A stretch of 64,000 bases of DNA from NCBI GenBank assembly GCA_016647705.1, contig JAENRU010000467.1, positions 1 through 64,000 on the forward strand, read 5' to 3'. The position numbers were made by a program, and so were the translations under genes. Positions 49,935 to 61,740 of this stretch are shown here, piece by piece. This DNA is from Eucommia ulmoides. Lineage: Eukaryota; Streptophyta; Magnoliopsida; Garryales; Eucommiaceae. The notes beneath the pieces were generated by a model that had not been told where the DNA came from, ran no database searches, and saw only the letters and a list, made by a program, of their open reading frames with translations. The first letter of the stretch is position 1. Each line of letters begins with the position of its first letter.

Positions 49935-49952
49935 TGGCGCCGTCTGTGGGAA
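49935..49952 (+). promoter_or_regulatory. Primer-binding site of the Tat element
   Basis: TGGCGCCGTCTGTGGGAA is the junction sequence found just after the 5' LTR in plant Tat elements. Its first part is complementary to the 3' end of a plant tRNA, probably tRNA-Asp. Confidence 0.8.
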
Positions 49953-51549
49953 ACAAACAGAAGGTTATAACTATGCCACCAGTGAGATCAGGACACGAGA
50001 TCGCTAATGAAGTACCGTATGAAAATATAGCAATGGTAGGAGATTGAACCACTAATTTTGTCACTCGTAATCTGCAAATTGGAGAGCTACGGGATAAAGT
50101 GGTTTAACTGAAAGAAGGTGCACAAGTGCAAAAGGAGCAACCAAATGAGCGAAAGTCGGAACTGCAAGATCTGCTCCGTATCTCGAGAATAGAAGAGGAT
50201 CGAGTCTCAATCCAAAGTACAAAAAAGGTCCACCTCAGCATAATGAATCACGAGGAAGAATCTATCAATTTAGATTGGAAAGCAGCAAGAGACGAGACAA
50301 AGTTCACAAAAAAAAATGAATTGGAAGAGTTGTTTGGCATAACGGAGCCCTATTTGCTAAAGCGATCATGAAAAGACCTTACCCAAGAAAGTTTGATTTT
50401 GCCAAGTTAGATAAGTATGATAGAAATTTGGATCCAACGGATCATCTCAAACACTTCATGCATATGATGGCGATATACGAAACAAGAGACTCAATTTTGT
50501 GTCGTGCATTTGCCACAACGTTCAAGAGCTTGACTTTGGATTGGTTTTGCTCACTTCCACCATGGTCAATTTGTTCATTTGTAGAACTGGAAAAATGGTT
50601 CATCAACTGATTCATCACTTGTCAGGCGTTGAAGATAGGAGAGAAATACTTGCTCACGCTGAAGCAGGATAAAGGAAAGTCACTTTGGTAGTATGTGACT
50701 CAATTCAATGAGGAGATGACCTCCATTGAAGAATGTGGAACCAACTTGATCATAAACACTTTCCGTACTAGGCTACGGCCAGGGCGTTTTCAATCTTCCT
50801 TCCACTACAAGAAAAAAGATTTTTTATCACAATTAAAAACAGTGATAAAAATATTTTTATCACAGTTTCTGCCCTCAAACTGACAATGATCGATAGAGGA
50901 GTGATTAAAATTAGGATACTTATTATCACGTTTATAAACCATGATAGATGAGTCATAAAAAACTGTGACAGTCACCAAAATACAATATGGATTACTTATT
51001 TATAATCTCGCTTATTTAAAAAAAAAATGAGATGGTTAGTCCATCTAATGTCTTAGTTTTCAAATGTGATTAAAATGATCATTTATATATGATCTAAAAA
51101 AATGCGATTATTTTAACAATATCAATCTCAATTTTGTATTAAATTGAGATGTTTACTCTCTTTTCTATCACATTTAAAAACTGTGATTGTTTCTCATTTC
51201 TATATTAAAAAAAATCCGACTATTTTATAAAAAAAAATTCTATAAATAATTAAATAAAAAATAAATTTGATAATTCTAAAATAATTAAAATATTGATGAC
51301 ATAAGAATTCTACATCAACATAAAAAACACAAGTAGTATTGGTTTTCAATACAAGAATCATAAACTTGAATTTCTATAAGTATAAATGTCTAAAATGCAA
51401 AATTTATATCAAGTATAAAGAAAATAAAAAACAAATAAAATCTTGCAATGGTAGACCATATCGATGATAAAAGTGAATTTTCAATCCTCAAATAAATCAT
51501 ATAGTTGGCAAAATAATTTTTTAAGAGGCAACATATAACAGTAGGGATG

Positions 51550-51830
51550 AAATTTTTTTGCAGCAAAACAACAAAACATTTTTTTCAAAAGCAACGTATA
51601 ACGATAGAGATGAAATGTTTTTTGTTGAAAGCAGCAAAAACAACTTTGTTGTTTCACTGTTTTTAGAGCAAAACAATGTTATTTTGCTGCAAAAGCAGCA
51701 AAATAGTGCTGTGTTTTGTTGTTTTTGCAGTAAAATAGCAACGGCTTTGATGTTTTTGCAGCAAAACAAATGACAGCAGATGGATAGTACAACAGTGCTC
51801 TCACAAATGGACAGCAAAACATTGCTCTCA
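51550..51830. repeat. GCAGCAAAA repeat cluster inside the CACTA element
   Basis: 'gcagcaaaac' and its inverse 'ttttgctgc' recur many times, including the palindrome TTTTGCTGCAAAAGCAGCAA around 51681-51700. Two direct copies of a 'gatgaaat.ttttt' unit lie about 60 bp apart. Frames open on both strands because of the composition. Confidence 0.65.
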
Positions 51831-52360
51831 CATATAGTTCAACAACTGATAGTTCAAACTTCTCACAAATGAATTATATATTCAAGAAAATGACATACCT
51901 TTTCCACAATCACATTTATTTTGTAATTTATGTAATCCATTCAATTCTCAATTCGTCTAGTTCCTCTTCAGAATAGGCATTCTTCCCAGTAAACTACACA
52001 ATCCATTCAAATAAGTTAGAGAATAATATTTTCGAGAGATGCAAAGTGCAAAATAAATGAAAAATAGACAACTTATCTCACATTTCCTCGAGGAATGATG
52101 CTCTTATCTCTTAAAATATCTTTCATGAATCTCATTACATAGATACCAGATTTCATAGCAGAAGATTGCCAAGGACACTGAATATAACTGGATTTGATGA
52201 GACCTAGGGTAGAAACTATGATATTAAATAGATACATATTTATATTTTATATAAATATATGTTGAAGAACATGTTTATCACCTGAATGCACTTTCAAGTT
52301 GGAGTTTTTTTTGTCCTTCTTTTGGTCATTTCTAATGTTCTAAGACCACTACATGAAGTT

Positions 52361-52654
52361 TAGGAAAAATCACATTTTAAACCCTCTAACTATTGACACA
52401 TTTCTATGTGGTCCAACAAGTTTGTGGCGTTTCAGTTTAAACCCTCTAGGTTGTACGCGGTTTTAATTGGTCCTTCTGTCAATTTTTTCATCCAAACTAA
52501 CAGAAAGACCAATCATGTGCAATGCACATGAATTTTTTAAGGGTATTATAGTCTTTTTTACATTATTTAAAGGTTTTTTTAGTTTTTGTAAAGTTTTCTT
52601 TTTTCTTTATGTTTCTTCTTTTTCTTTTTTCTTCTCTTTTTCTATCTTCTTCTT

Positions 52655-52710
<56 letters not shown>

Positions 52711-53234
52711 CCCACTAGAAATAGATGGTGGGTGTCCATCCTCTGTTTCTTCTCCACGAAAAACAGAGGGTAGACACCCTATGTTTAAAATAGAGAGTGT
52801 CCACCCTCAGTTTAAAAAGAGGGCATCCAGCCTCTGTTTTAAATGGAGGGTACGGAGACCCTCTATTTTAAATAGAGGGCATCCACCATCTATTACCAGA
52901 AATAAAGGGTATCGACCCTCTATTTCTGGAGTAGAAAAAACAGAGGGTGGACACCTCCACCCTCAATTTTTGGTGGAGACAGAGAGAGAGGGGAAGGAGA
53001 AGAGAGAATAAGAAGAACGAAAAAATAAAAAAAAAATAAAAACAAACTATAATACCCTTAAAACATCATGTGCATTGTATATAATTGGTCCTTCTGTTAG
53101 TTTGGATGAAAAAACTAACAAAATGACCAATTGAAGTTGCCTACATACCTAGAGGATTTAAACGAACATGCCACAAGTTTTTTAGACTACATGGAATTTG
53201 TCAATAATTAGAGGGTTTAAAAGGTAATTTTTCC
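52361..53234. mobile_element. Foldback (hairpin) MITE, copy 2
   Basis: The left end runs TAGGAAAAATCACATTTTAA, then 'accctctaactattgacac'. The right end inverted runs TAGGAAAAATTACCTTTTAA, then 'accctctaattattgacaa'. Both arms share 'ttggtccttctgt' and 'tagtttggatgaaaaa' blocks and a CT-rich or GA-rich tract. The core (about 52717-52985) is a series of AAATAGAGGGTGTCCACC-like inverted units. The outer ~60 bp match the foldback MITE at 11163-11789. It is non-coding and sits in an intron-like or broken part of the CACTA gene. Confidence 0.88.
52660..52712 (+). repeat. (CT)n microsatellite
   Basis: A long TC run in the left arm of the foldback MITE. The right arm carries a shorter GA counterpart near 52980. 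Confidence 0.95.
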
Positions 53235-56200
53235 TAAAGATTATGTGGGGGGGAAAAAGAGAGAGAGAAAGTTATAAACACAAAAAGTTTTGAAAGAAAT
53301 ACTTGCATGTAAAAGAAACATGGAATATAACAAAATAACACTTATGTGTTTATTATGAATTCAAGAGTTATGTTCACTTCACCTAAACAACATGGATCAA
53401 AATTGAATACCGTTAGGGAAGATGGGTCAATAGCAATATCCAGCGTTCCCTGAAAAATTAAAATTTACAAGTACAAACAATGAGATTCACAACTCATGAA
53501 TATCCTAAAACTTAAAGCTCTGTACATCGAAATTATAAGAGATCTACCCAATATCAAATGAAATAATGAATAATTGATTAGGTATTGAAGTCTCTACTTT
53601 TAGTGTAAGCATTCTAGATTTTTTACCACTAGCATTGGATCTTCAATTTTGCTAATGGACAGCAGATAAACAAATCCAAAATTTTCATCCAATCTGCCCC
53701 TTTTACTAACACCAAATAGATAACTAAAATTAAACAGCAGAATCATAATATTCAATGACTTATCGATCTAAAAACAAACATGATGAATTTAATAATAAAA
53801 AACAAAAGTTATTTCTTGCCTCATGTGTAGAATGATGCATGCAACCGATACTTTGTTAAACTCAAAAAAAATACTCTAAATTAGATTTACTAAGTTGGAG
53901 TGTTATGCTCTCTCCAAATATTTATTTTATCAATCAAATATTTACAACTTCGCCATCTTATAAAAGATCTATACAATTTTCCATAAAAGAATTTATGCAA
54001 TCTAAGTTACCATCACCATTCGTCTCTCTCGAAACTACATATGATATAACAAATCCAATATCAACTCTCAATTGTTAATAAAATAAACGAATGGTTTAGA
54101 ATTTTATAATATAGAAATTTAATACCTTATCAACTACTACTATAAGATTCTTATGCCAAGCCACAAGAGACCCCTAAGCATCTATAACCTTGTACATCTC
54201 GTCATGTACAGGTATTAAAAGAAGAGAACTTATCATAATTGCATAATCTACGGAAACACGCATATTGAAATCCCCTAATGGAACATTGTGTATCATTTCA
54301 TTTGCTCTAATTGTATCATATACGATTCCATGGGCAACAATATTTTCTATTGAGTTCACTGTAACTTACATGCTTTGATCTGTAACATTCTCAAACAATT
54401 TATATTATTAGAAATAGCATAAAACAATCATATTAAACACAAACTAAAAGTAAAAAGGTGTGAATTACTGAATTACCTTTCTCACAATCACCTTTGGTGT
54501 ATTTTCATCTTTTTTGGAATGTCTTTTTCTTTTGACATGAATTCAACAAGTGATATTGAAAAATTTTGTAAAGTTTTAGAGCTCATATTATCAGACTCAT
54601 GCATTCAGTAAGCGCCCTGTTGTTTTATTGCACAAAGTTCTTTTTGCAATTGTAACAATATTGCCTCCATTGACTTTTGTTTTTTCTCAAACTCAACTTT
54701 CTTTTCTTTTAGGCAAATGAAAATAGACACTTGGTGTCACACAACCTCCCACTCCCCTCACTTGACCAGCGTGCTCAGGAGTTTCCAACACCATGCTAAG
54801 AATATCATTACTCCCTTGAGTTTGTAAATTTCCAACTTGAACCTCTTGTGTCAACTTATCATGTGAGATTGTTATCATACAAAATGATACGTACAGATAA
54901 ATTCAATACAAATATATTAAATAAGTTCACGTAGTAATAGAAAATACTTTTCTTTCAGCAGTCATCCTCATCATATCATCATATTCGCCATCTTTATTTT
55001 GCCGAACTTTCTTCCAATAAAAACTTCTATCTGAAATCTCATTCCCTTCTATGTCAGGTTGTTAAAAGAAAAATATAATAATTTCAAGATATAAAATAAT
55101 ATATTCCAAAAGATAAGAACTATGAATTTTTTTTCTTATTCAGTTTATATTTATGAAAACTTACACATTCTTGTGCAAGTTTAGTATAGCCTTTTCCACT
55201 TAGCCGATGGTTATATATATTCTTTCCTCGTAAATCTCTTTGAAGTGCACGTGATTTCTACACTGTAAAATTTAACATGTGTAGGTCAAACATCAATACA
55301 TAATGTAACAATATGAAAAATAGTATCTCTGATGCATAAAGCAACAAGTCAAAAAAGAATACCTTAAATTCTTCTGTCAATCTCTTTTTAACAAATTGAT
55401 CCCAATGGCGTTGCTTGATGCACTTATATTTTTCCGGTCGATGTTTGAGAGAAATAGGGTTAGCCTCAAATGGATGTACATAAGTACTGGTAAGGTACTT
55501 CTTGAATGTCCTCCATGTTTCTCCAATTGAAGATAAACACTTAGACTTTGGATCGACAAAATAACTTGACTAAAAACCGTTCATAAAACATAATATAAGA
55601 TAATATGAAAAATGTGCAAATTATACAAAAATTAAAGAGGGTTACCTCCACAGTACTTCATATCTTGTTTTTTAAATATTGTTTTACCTTCCGCCATTGA
55701 TCATACTTGATTGGAACCATATTACGAGCCAATACTCCAAGATAACTTGTGTACTCTATTGCAATTGTTTCTATTGAAGATTGTAAAGCCACAAATGGAA
55801 TTGGAGGATGCGAAGAGAATCAATGAAAGAAAACTCTCTACTAAAGAGAGTCAGTTCAAGGAACGAAAAGAGAAGCCACTTAAGAAGTAGAAGGTGGAAA
55901 ACTTAAATTATGATAGCAAAATAGAGCGAAACTCTCAAAGCGGTAAGAAATCATCTTTTCAAGGGTTAAAGGTACCAATTTTGAAAGTCCTGTATGAGAT
56001 CAAGTTATAGTTTATAAATAGATCTGGCCTCAGAAGATCGCCACTCACCCAGATAAGAGGAACAGAGGTAAATTCTACCACTTTCACTAGGATCACGGCA
56101 ATATTAGTAATGAGTGCATACATCTAAGATGGGAGATCGCATGATTGATAGAGAAAGGACATCTGAAGAACTACCTTGAGGGTAGAGAAAAGAAAAAAAT

Positions 56201-57072
56201 GAAGGGAAGAAATGAACCCATAAATGAGAATCAAGATAAAAAGAGGAACGAAAATTAACCTAATCAAAGACATGACATGATCTACATAATCAATTGGGGC
56301 TCAACTCTCACTGAGGAATCCAATAGATCCAGGAAGAGGAAGGTAAAAGGAGTTACCCTGGAGAAATCATACGGAGAGGTATTAGCGGTTCAGCTAAAGA
56401 AAAGTTCAGATCAGTCAATCTTTTTCTCTGAAGAATACCTCCGCAAAGTGAATCAGCCATACGACAATGCCTTTATGGTGACCCTATGGATCTTAAGCTA
56501 CCAGGTAAGACGAATCTTGATCAATACTGGAATTTCTACAAACATTATTTTTAATAGTGCTCTGCGTCAAATGGGAGTTCCAGAGTCAGATATGAAATCA
56601 ACCCTAATCATCACGGTCGGATTCAATGGAAAATCGAATTCCCCATCAGGGAAGATAATGTTATTTGTATCTGCTGGATAAGGAAAGGCAAGAATAACTC
56701 AATCAATGAAGTTCATGGTGATGACGTGTAGCTCTCCGTACAATGTAATCCCGAAAAGAACCTAACTTCGTGCAATGAATATAGTAGTCTTTACTTTTTA
56801 TCTATGCCTTAAATTCCCAAGACCTAAGAGAATAGAGTTAATCCAATGAGAAAAAATAGAATCTCGAGACTACTTTATAGTGGTATTAGATGGGAAGTCC
56901 AAGATGAAATAGAAATCAATAAACGAGATCAGTTCCCCAAGGGAAACCAAGCTCTAACCCTGAAGTGAATGACTTCAAAGAGAACTCAAGAATAGCTCAC
57001 CCTGTTGAACTGACAGAATAATTGTACCTAGATAAAACAGGTCAGAAAAAGGTGAAGATTGGAGAGACTAAC

Positions 57073-57922
57073 AATACAGAACACTACGATATATCCTGGT
57101 TCACCAAGCTACTCTTGGTTAATCTAGCCCTCCGAGCCCCACAGAGATTCACACCCGCTAAACCACTAAGATTCTTTTAAACAAGTAGGAACCAAACATT
57201 TACACAATGATTCTTTTACAAGCTCAGACTCAACCGACCAGCGTTTGAAATTGGCTTGGGCTACAACCTAAATCGATCGGTCGACCGATAGTTCATTGGT
57301 CGATTAACCGATCATCGATGGTCGGTTAACCGATCGATTCAGAGAGTTCACTTATCAGCCATCGGTTGACCAATCTCTCTTGGTTGGTTGACCAATCAAT
57401 TCAGAGACTTCTCCAATTCCCAGCCTATACCCATCAGTTGACTGATCCTTCACGGTCAGTTGACCGATCATTGCCAGAACATTTTTCCTTAATTCATTTT
57501 AACTCCAATCTTCAACGTTTTCAATCCTTTAACATATTTCTTCTCTCGGTTTACTTAATTGACACTAATAATTATTTTTAAATATTAATCTTGCTTAGGT
57601 TAATTTTTCTTTTTCAATTTCACATTGGACCAAATATGTGAACTAATTAAGACCCTAATAAAAACACACATAAAATATAAATCATTTAATTTTTGTGTGT
57701 GTGATCCTAATCAGGATACATTAAGAGTAAAAATGAATTTGAGTTGTTTTCACCTAGATTCTTCTGAATCTTCAATCTCTTAATGTCCGTCTCTTTGCAT
57801 TCTTAGCAATTACTTCATGATAACATCATCAATGGAACTTTTAAACTGAAATACTCAATAAACTCATTAGTTCCACCAAAAACATCAACACTTGATTGTC
57901 CATCAAAATTTTGGGATCAACA
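57073..57922 (-). mobile_element. Sirevirus-type LTR inserted in the Tat element (minus strand)
   Basis: On the minus strand it starts TGTTGATCCCAAAATTTTGA at 57922 and proceeds through 'gaatctaggtgaaaaca'. About eight TCGGTYRACCGA-like motifs lie at 57230-57475. It then runs through 'gaatctctgtggggctcgg' and 'gatatatcgtagtgt' near 57085. The order is that of the LTR at 6275-8521, but this copy is much shorter. No internal element sequence accompanies it. It lies between Tat protease-linker and RT sequence. It is partial at the left end. Confidence 0.75.
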
Positions 57923-60643
57923 GATGATATGTTGGTAAAAACAAAAGAATGATCAACCACGTGGAACATCTGAGGGAGGCACTAGAGGTACTTCAAAAAT
58001 ACCACATGAGGACAAATCCTAAGAAATAAATATTTGGGGTGTCATCTGGAAAATTCCTAGGCTATATTGTGGATTTGTTCGGAATCAAAGCTGACCCAGA
58101 GCAAGTAAACAGCATTATGAAGATTGAATCCAAAACAAGCACCAAAGAAGTACAAATGTTAAATGAAAGGCTAACAACACTGCATCGGATCATCTCAAAA
58201 TTCACCATCCAATCTTTAAAGTTTTGAAAGACAATAGGAACTTTGAGTGGGCTGATGAATATAAGCAGTCTTTCTAATCTTTGAAGGAACATCTAGGTCA
58301 GATCGAGCTGCTGACACAAGTAAAACAAATAGAGGAGCTTAACTTGTACCTTGTAGTGTTTGAATCGGCAGTTAGTGTAGCTCTAATAGAAGAAGAAAGC
58401 AAATTTCAGTACCCCGTGTAATACGTTAGTGAGTCATTACTTCCAGTAGAGTCCAGATATACATAATTGGAGAAGCTTGCCTTAGTACTGATCACAGCTT
58501 CCAAGCAACTTAGGTATTATTTTCAGTCTCATCTAATAAATGTAATGACTTCCTATCCTCTAAGAGTAGTGATTCATCGACCCAATGCCTCATTACGCTG
58601 ATGAAATAGGCAGTGGAGATTAGCGAGTTCAACATCAAGTTTGTCCCGAGAACTTCAATCAAAGGCTAAGCCCGGCCTGATTTTTTTGTGAAACTGACCT
58701 ATATAATAGAAGAAGACAACCTGAGGATCTTAAAGTCAATCTTAAATCTAGGGAAACTGTGGATTAACGAATCTGCAAACTCAAGAGGATGCAGAGTTAG
58801 AATTATAGTTGTAACCCCAGAAGAAGATAAGCCGGAGAAAACAATTCCGTTCGAATTCAAGACCTCAAACAATGAACCTAAGTATGAGATAGTAATAATT
58901 GGATTGAGCTTAGTTTGGTCTTTGGGAGTTGAAGGTGTCATCATCAAGTCAGATTCTCAACTGGTGGTAAACATATAATTGGGACCCTTACGGTCAATGA
59001 AGAACGTATGCAACTCTACCTAGAGCTAGTCAAGGGTCTAATCGCTCAGTTCAAGGGATATACTTTTCAAATGCTCCTCAAGGATAAAATACAAAAACGG
59101 ATGATTTGGCACTTCTTGCATCATTAAGGAAAGCTGGATCCAACTTAGATTTGGTGAGTTTCATAGAATTTTCATCAATAACGGCATTAGCAAACTTATG
59201 TGTCAAAATTAGGCGAATTGAAGAATAGGATGATTGGTAAAATCCTATCGTCGACTATTTAAATGAGGAAGCCCTACCAAAAGATCGAGGAACAACAAGG
59301 AAGATCAGATACAATGCAGAAAAATGTATGATTATCGAAAGGACGTTGTATCAAAGGTCAATCGCCCATCCACTTTTGCTCTTATTTGGGGGCAAGTGAA
59401 GCTACTTACGTAACCCAAGAGATCCACGAATGAGTGTATGGAAATCATAAAAGGGGAAGGACCTTAGTGATGAAAGCATTAACGACTGGATATTATTAAC
59501 CCACGATGAAGAAAGATTGCGAGGAGTTTGTTTGAAGATGTGATAAGTGTCAAAGGTTGGCTAGAGATATTTGTGTACCAGCTCAGCCACAGAGTCCTAT
59601 ATCAATTTTGTGGTCTTTTGCGAAATGAGGAATGGACGTACAGGGATCGTTTACCCCAGTTCCTAGAAATAAATGATTCGTGTTGATAATGATAAAATAT
59701 TTCGCAAAGTGGGTGGAAACTGAAGGATTCATTACGCTTGGATAAAATGAGGTGAAAAGTTTCTTGTGGAGAAACATCGTATGTAGATTTAGGGTTCCAG
59801 CAATATTGATCTCCGACAATGAAACTCCATTTGGAGGAGGCAAAGTGGAAAAGTTTTGCAAAGAGGTCAACATTGATCATCATACAAGCAGTCCAGCTCA
59901 CCTATAGGTCGACGACCAAGTTGAAGTAACAAATAAGGCAATTAAAGAAGCAATCAAGAAGAGGTTGGATAACACAAAAGAAAAGTGGTTGGAAGAGCTA
60001 CCATATATTCTTTGGTCTCACAGAACAACCCCGAATGGGTCAATAGAGAAAACTCCATTTTCGCTAACATTTGGGATGGAGGCACAAGTTCTAGTGGAGA
60101 TTGGATTACCCAGTTACAGGGTCAACCAATTTGACCTAGACAAAAACGAGGGTAAGAGCAAAGAAAACTTGGATATGTTAGAGGAAAAACGAGATGCAAT
60201 GCTGATAAGGATGGTTGCTTGCAAATCAAGAATGACAAGAAAGTCAATTAGGAAGTTCAACCAAGATACTTCGGTGTCGGTGATTTGGTACTCCGAAGGG
60301 CGATACTTCACAGACCACAAGCAAGACAGGAAAGCTAGCTCCAAACCGGTAAGGACCATACAGATTGATCAGAATAAACAGGCCAAGAACCTACTGAGTG
60401 GAAAAGCTCAATGGGATCCAAATACTAAGGCCATGGAACATTGAGCATTTAAGAAATTATTTTATTTAAATTATTTATAGTTCTTGTTATTTTTCATTAT
60501 TAACTTTTGATTCATTTATTGAAAAGTATTAATAAAGTATGATTGATGCATATTTAACATCGTATTATGGAGAAATGAAACTGAATAGGAATCACTACAA
60601 AAATTTAAGTTCGGCTACAAACAAAGTGAATGAATGAGCACGG

Positions 60644-61139
60644 CGTCACGGACCAAGTCTTTGAGCCCTGACAAGTCCGATTTCAACCCAGTCCAAGTAC
60701 ATAGGGAGGCCCTACCCAAGGAGACTCTCCAGTCTTCGGAAGATTCTAGAGAACCTTGTACATTTCAAGGTGTATATAGAGGATTCTAGAGAATTTTTTA
60801 GGAGATATTTTATAGGAATGTTCTAGGCCTTGATTGTGGATCATTTGGATCAAATTGATCTTGACCATCCATTCTCATAGCCAAGGCCTATATAAGGGGA
60901 GGAGCTCATTTGCTCCAAACCATCCTTCAAGCTCTCAAAGCTTAGCAACCTTGTATACTTCATCTCTAGAGATAAAAAGAAATTATTTCTCCCAATTTCT
61001 TGCTTTCCCCAATTCCTTCCTTCTCTCTATTTCAAGTCTTCCACTGGAAATAGAGTCAGTTAGGCTTTAGCGCTTCAAAATTGGGTGGAATAACGCTAAG
61101 GCCGCACAGATTCTTGAGGTAAAATTTTAGTCTGTGACA
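60644..61139 (+). repeat. Solo LTR-like insertion in the Tat 3' array
   Basis: The unit begins CGTCACGGACCAAGTC and ends AGTCTGTGACA, so the ends form the inverted pair (T)GTCACgGAC / GTCtGTGAC(A) usual in LTRs. A strong TATA box (CTATATAAGG) lies at 60888-60897. It separates a degraded 'aatgaatgagcacgg' unit on the left from the tandem array on the right, which suggests insertion into the array. It is about 496 bp, with no internal region and no clear 5-bp duplication. Confidence 0.65.
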
Positions 61140-61740
61140 ACAAGGTTCAAATATAAATCTACCTCAAGGATGTAGGCCACAAGATTTAGATACCAAAAAC
61201 TATGCGAAACAATAATCACGGGGTAAGGTTCAGCTATGAACCTACCTCAAGGTCGTAAGCTATAAGACTCAAACACAACCAAGCTAAGGAATGAGCATGG
61301 GGTAAGGTTCAGCTATGAACCTACCTCAAGGCTATAAGCCATAAAACTCAAACACCAACAACAATGTGAAGCGATGAGCATGGGGTAAGGTTCATCTATG
61401 AACCTACTCAAGTCTGAAAGCCATAAGACTCAAACAAAATAAAGCTAAGGAATGAGCATGGGGTAAGGTTCAGCTATAAATCTACCGTAAGGTTGTAAGC
61501 CATAAGACTCAGACTCCAATAAAATGCGAAGCAATGAGCACGGGGTAAGGTTCACTATGAACCAACCTCAAGGCTTAAGTCGTAAAACTTTAACATAACA
61601 AAGTTAAGGAATGAGCACGAGGTAAGGTTTAACTATGAACTACCTCAAGGGTATAATCCATTAGACTCAGATGCCAAGAACTAAAGCTAAGAAATGGGCA
61701 GAGGTCATGTTTAGCTAAGAACCAATGAAACTCAAGTAAC
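61140..61740 (+). repeat. ~80-bp tandem array with a ~160-bp dimer pattern
   Basis: The core 'ggggtaaggttcagctatga' recurs at about 61220, 61299, 61382, 61460, 61542, 61619 and, degraded, 61696. Spacings alternate around 79, 83, 78, 82, 77 and 77 bp. Unit ends alternate between 'aatgcgaagcaatgagca' and 'aagctaaggaatgagca' types, so the basic repeat is a dimer of about 160 bp. It lies after integrase, where Tat elements often carry tandem repeats. Confidence 0.85.

Larger units (their letters stand above)
50803..55785 (-). mobile_element. CACTA (En/Spm) transposon, right end missing
   Basis: The left terminus CACTACAAGAAAAAAG starts at 50803 inside Tat gag sequence. It is followed by subterminal repeats of 'aaaaactgtgat' and 'tatcacatttaaaa' to about 51200. 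A minus-strand gene (52080-55785) carries CACTA ORF domains. The expected inverted right terminus is not found; the transposon sequence simply passes into Tat gag near 55785. No TNP2-type transposase is seen. The first ~570 bp are shared with the short element at 62367-63170. A foldback MITE has inserted at 52361-53234. Confidence 0.8.
52080..55785 (-). pseudogene. CACTA accessory gene: Ptta/En_Spm, DUF8039-like, Ulp1-like
   Basis: Minus-strand exons are recognisable with splice sites. One ends at 55690 (YLGVLARNMVPIKYDQWRK|gtaaaa). The next is at about 55372-55565 (ETWRTFKKYL, PEKYKCIKQRHWDQFVKKRL), then about 55162-55258 (KNIYNHRLSGKGYTKLAQE), about 54948-55060 (SDRSFYWKKVRQNKDGEYDD) and about 54693-54890 (ETPEHAGQVRGVGGCVTP). 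A coiled coil follows after an apparent one-base frame change near 54700. Next is a DUF8039-like domain (54140-54359; NVPLGDFNMRVSVDYA). An Ulp1-like C48 peptidase tail is at about 52080-52225 (SAMKSGIYVMRFMKDIL), with Ser where family members usually have the catalytic Cys. The 5' end is lost. It is probably inactive. Confidence 0.75.

Noticed and set aside
60590-60605. 'cactacaaaaattt' near the Tat integrase end
   Set aside because: An isolated short match to a CACTA end, with no partner or duplication.
61140-61740. Regularly spaced repeats that might suggest a CRISPR-like array
   Set aside because: Units are contiguous tandem repeats without unique spacers, in plant retrotransposon sequence.
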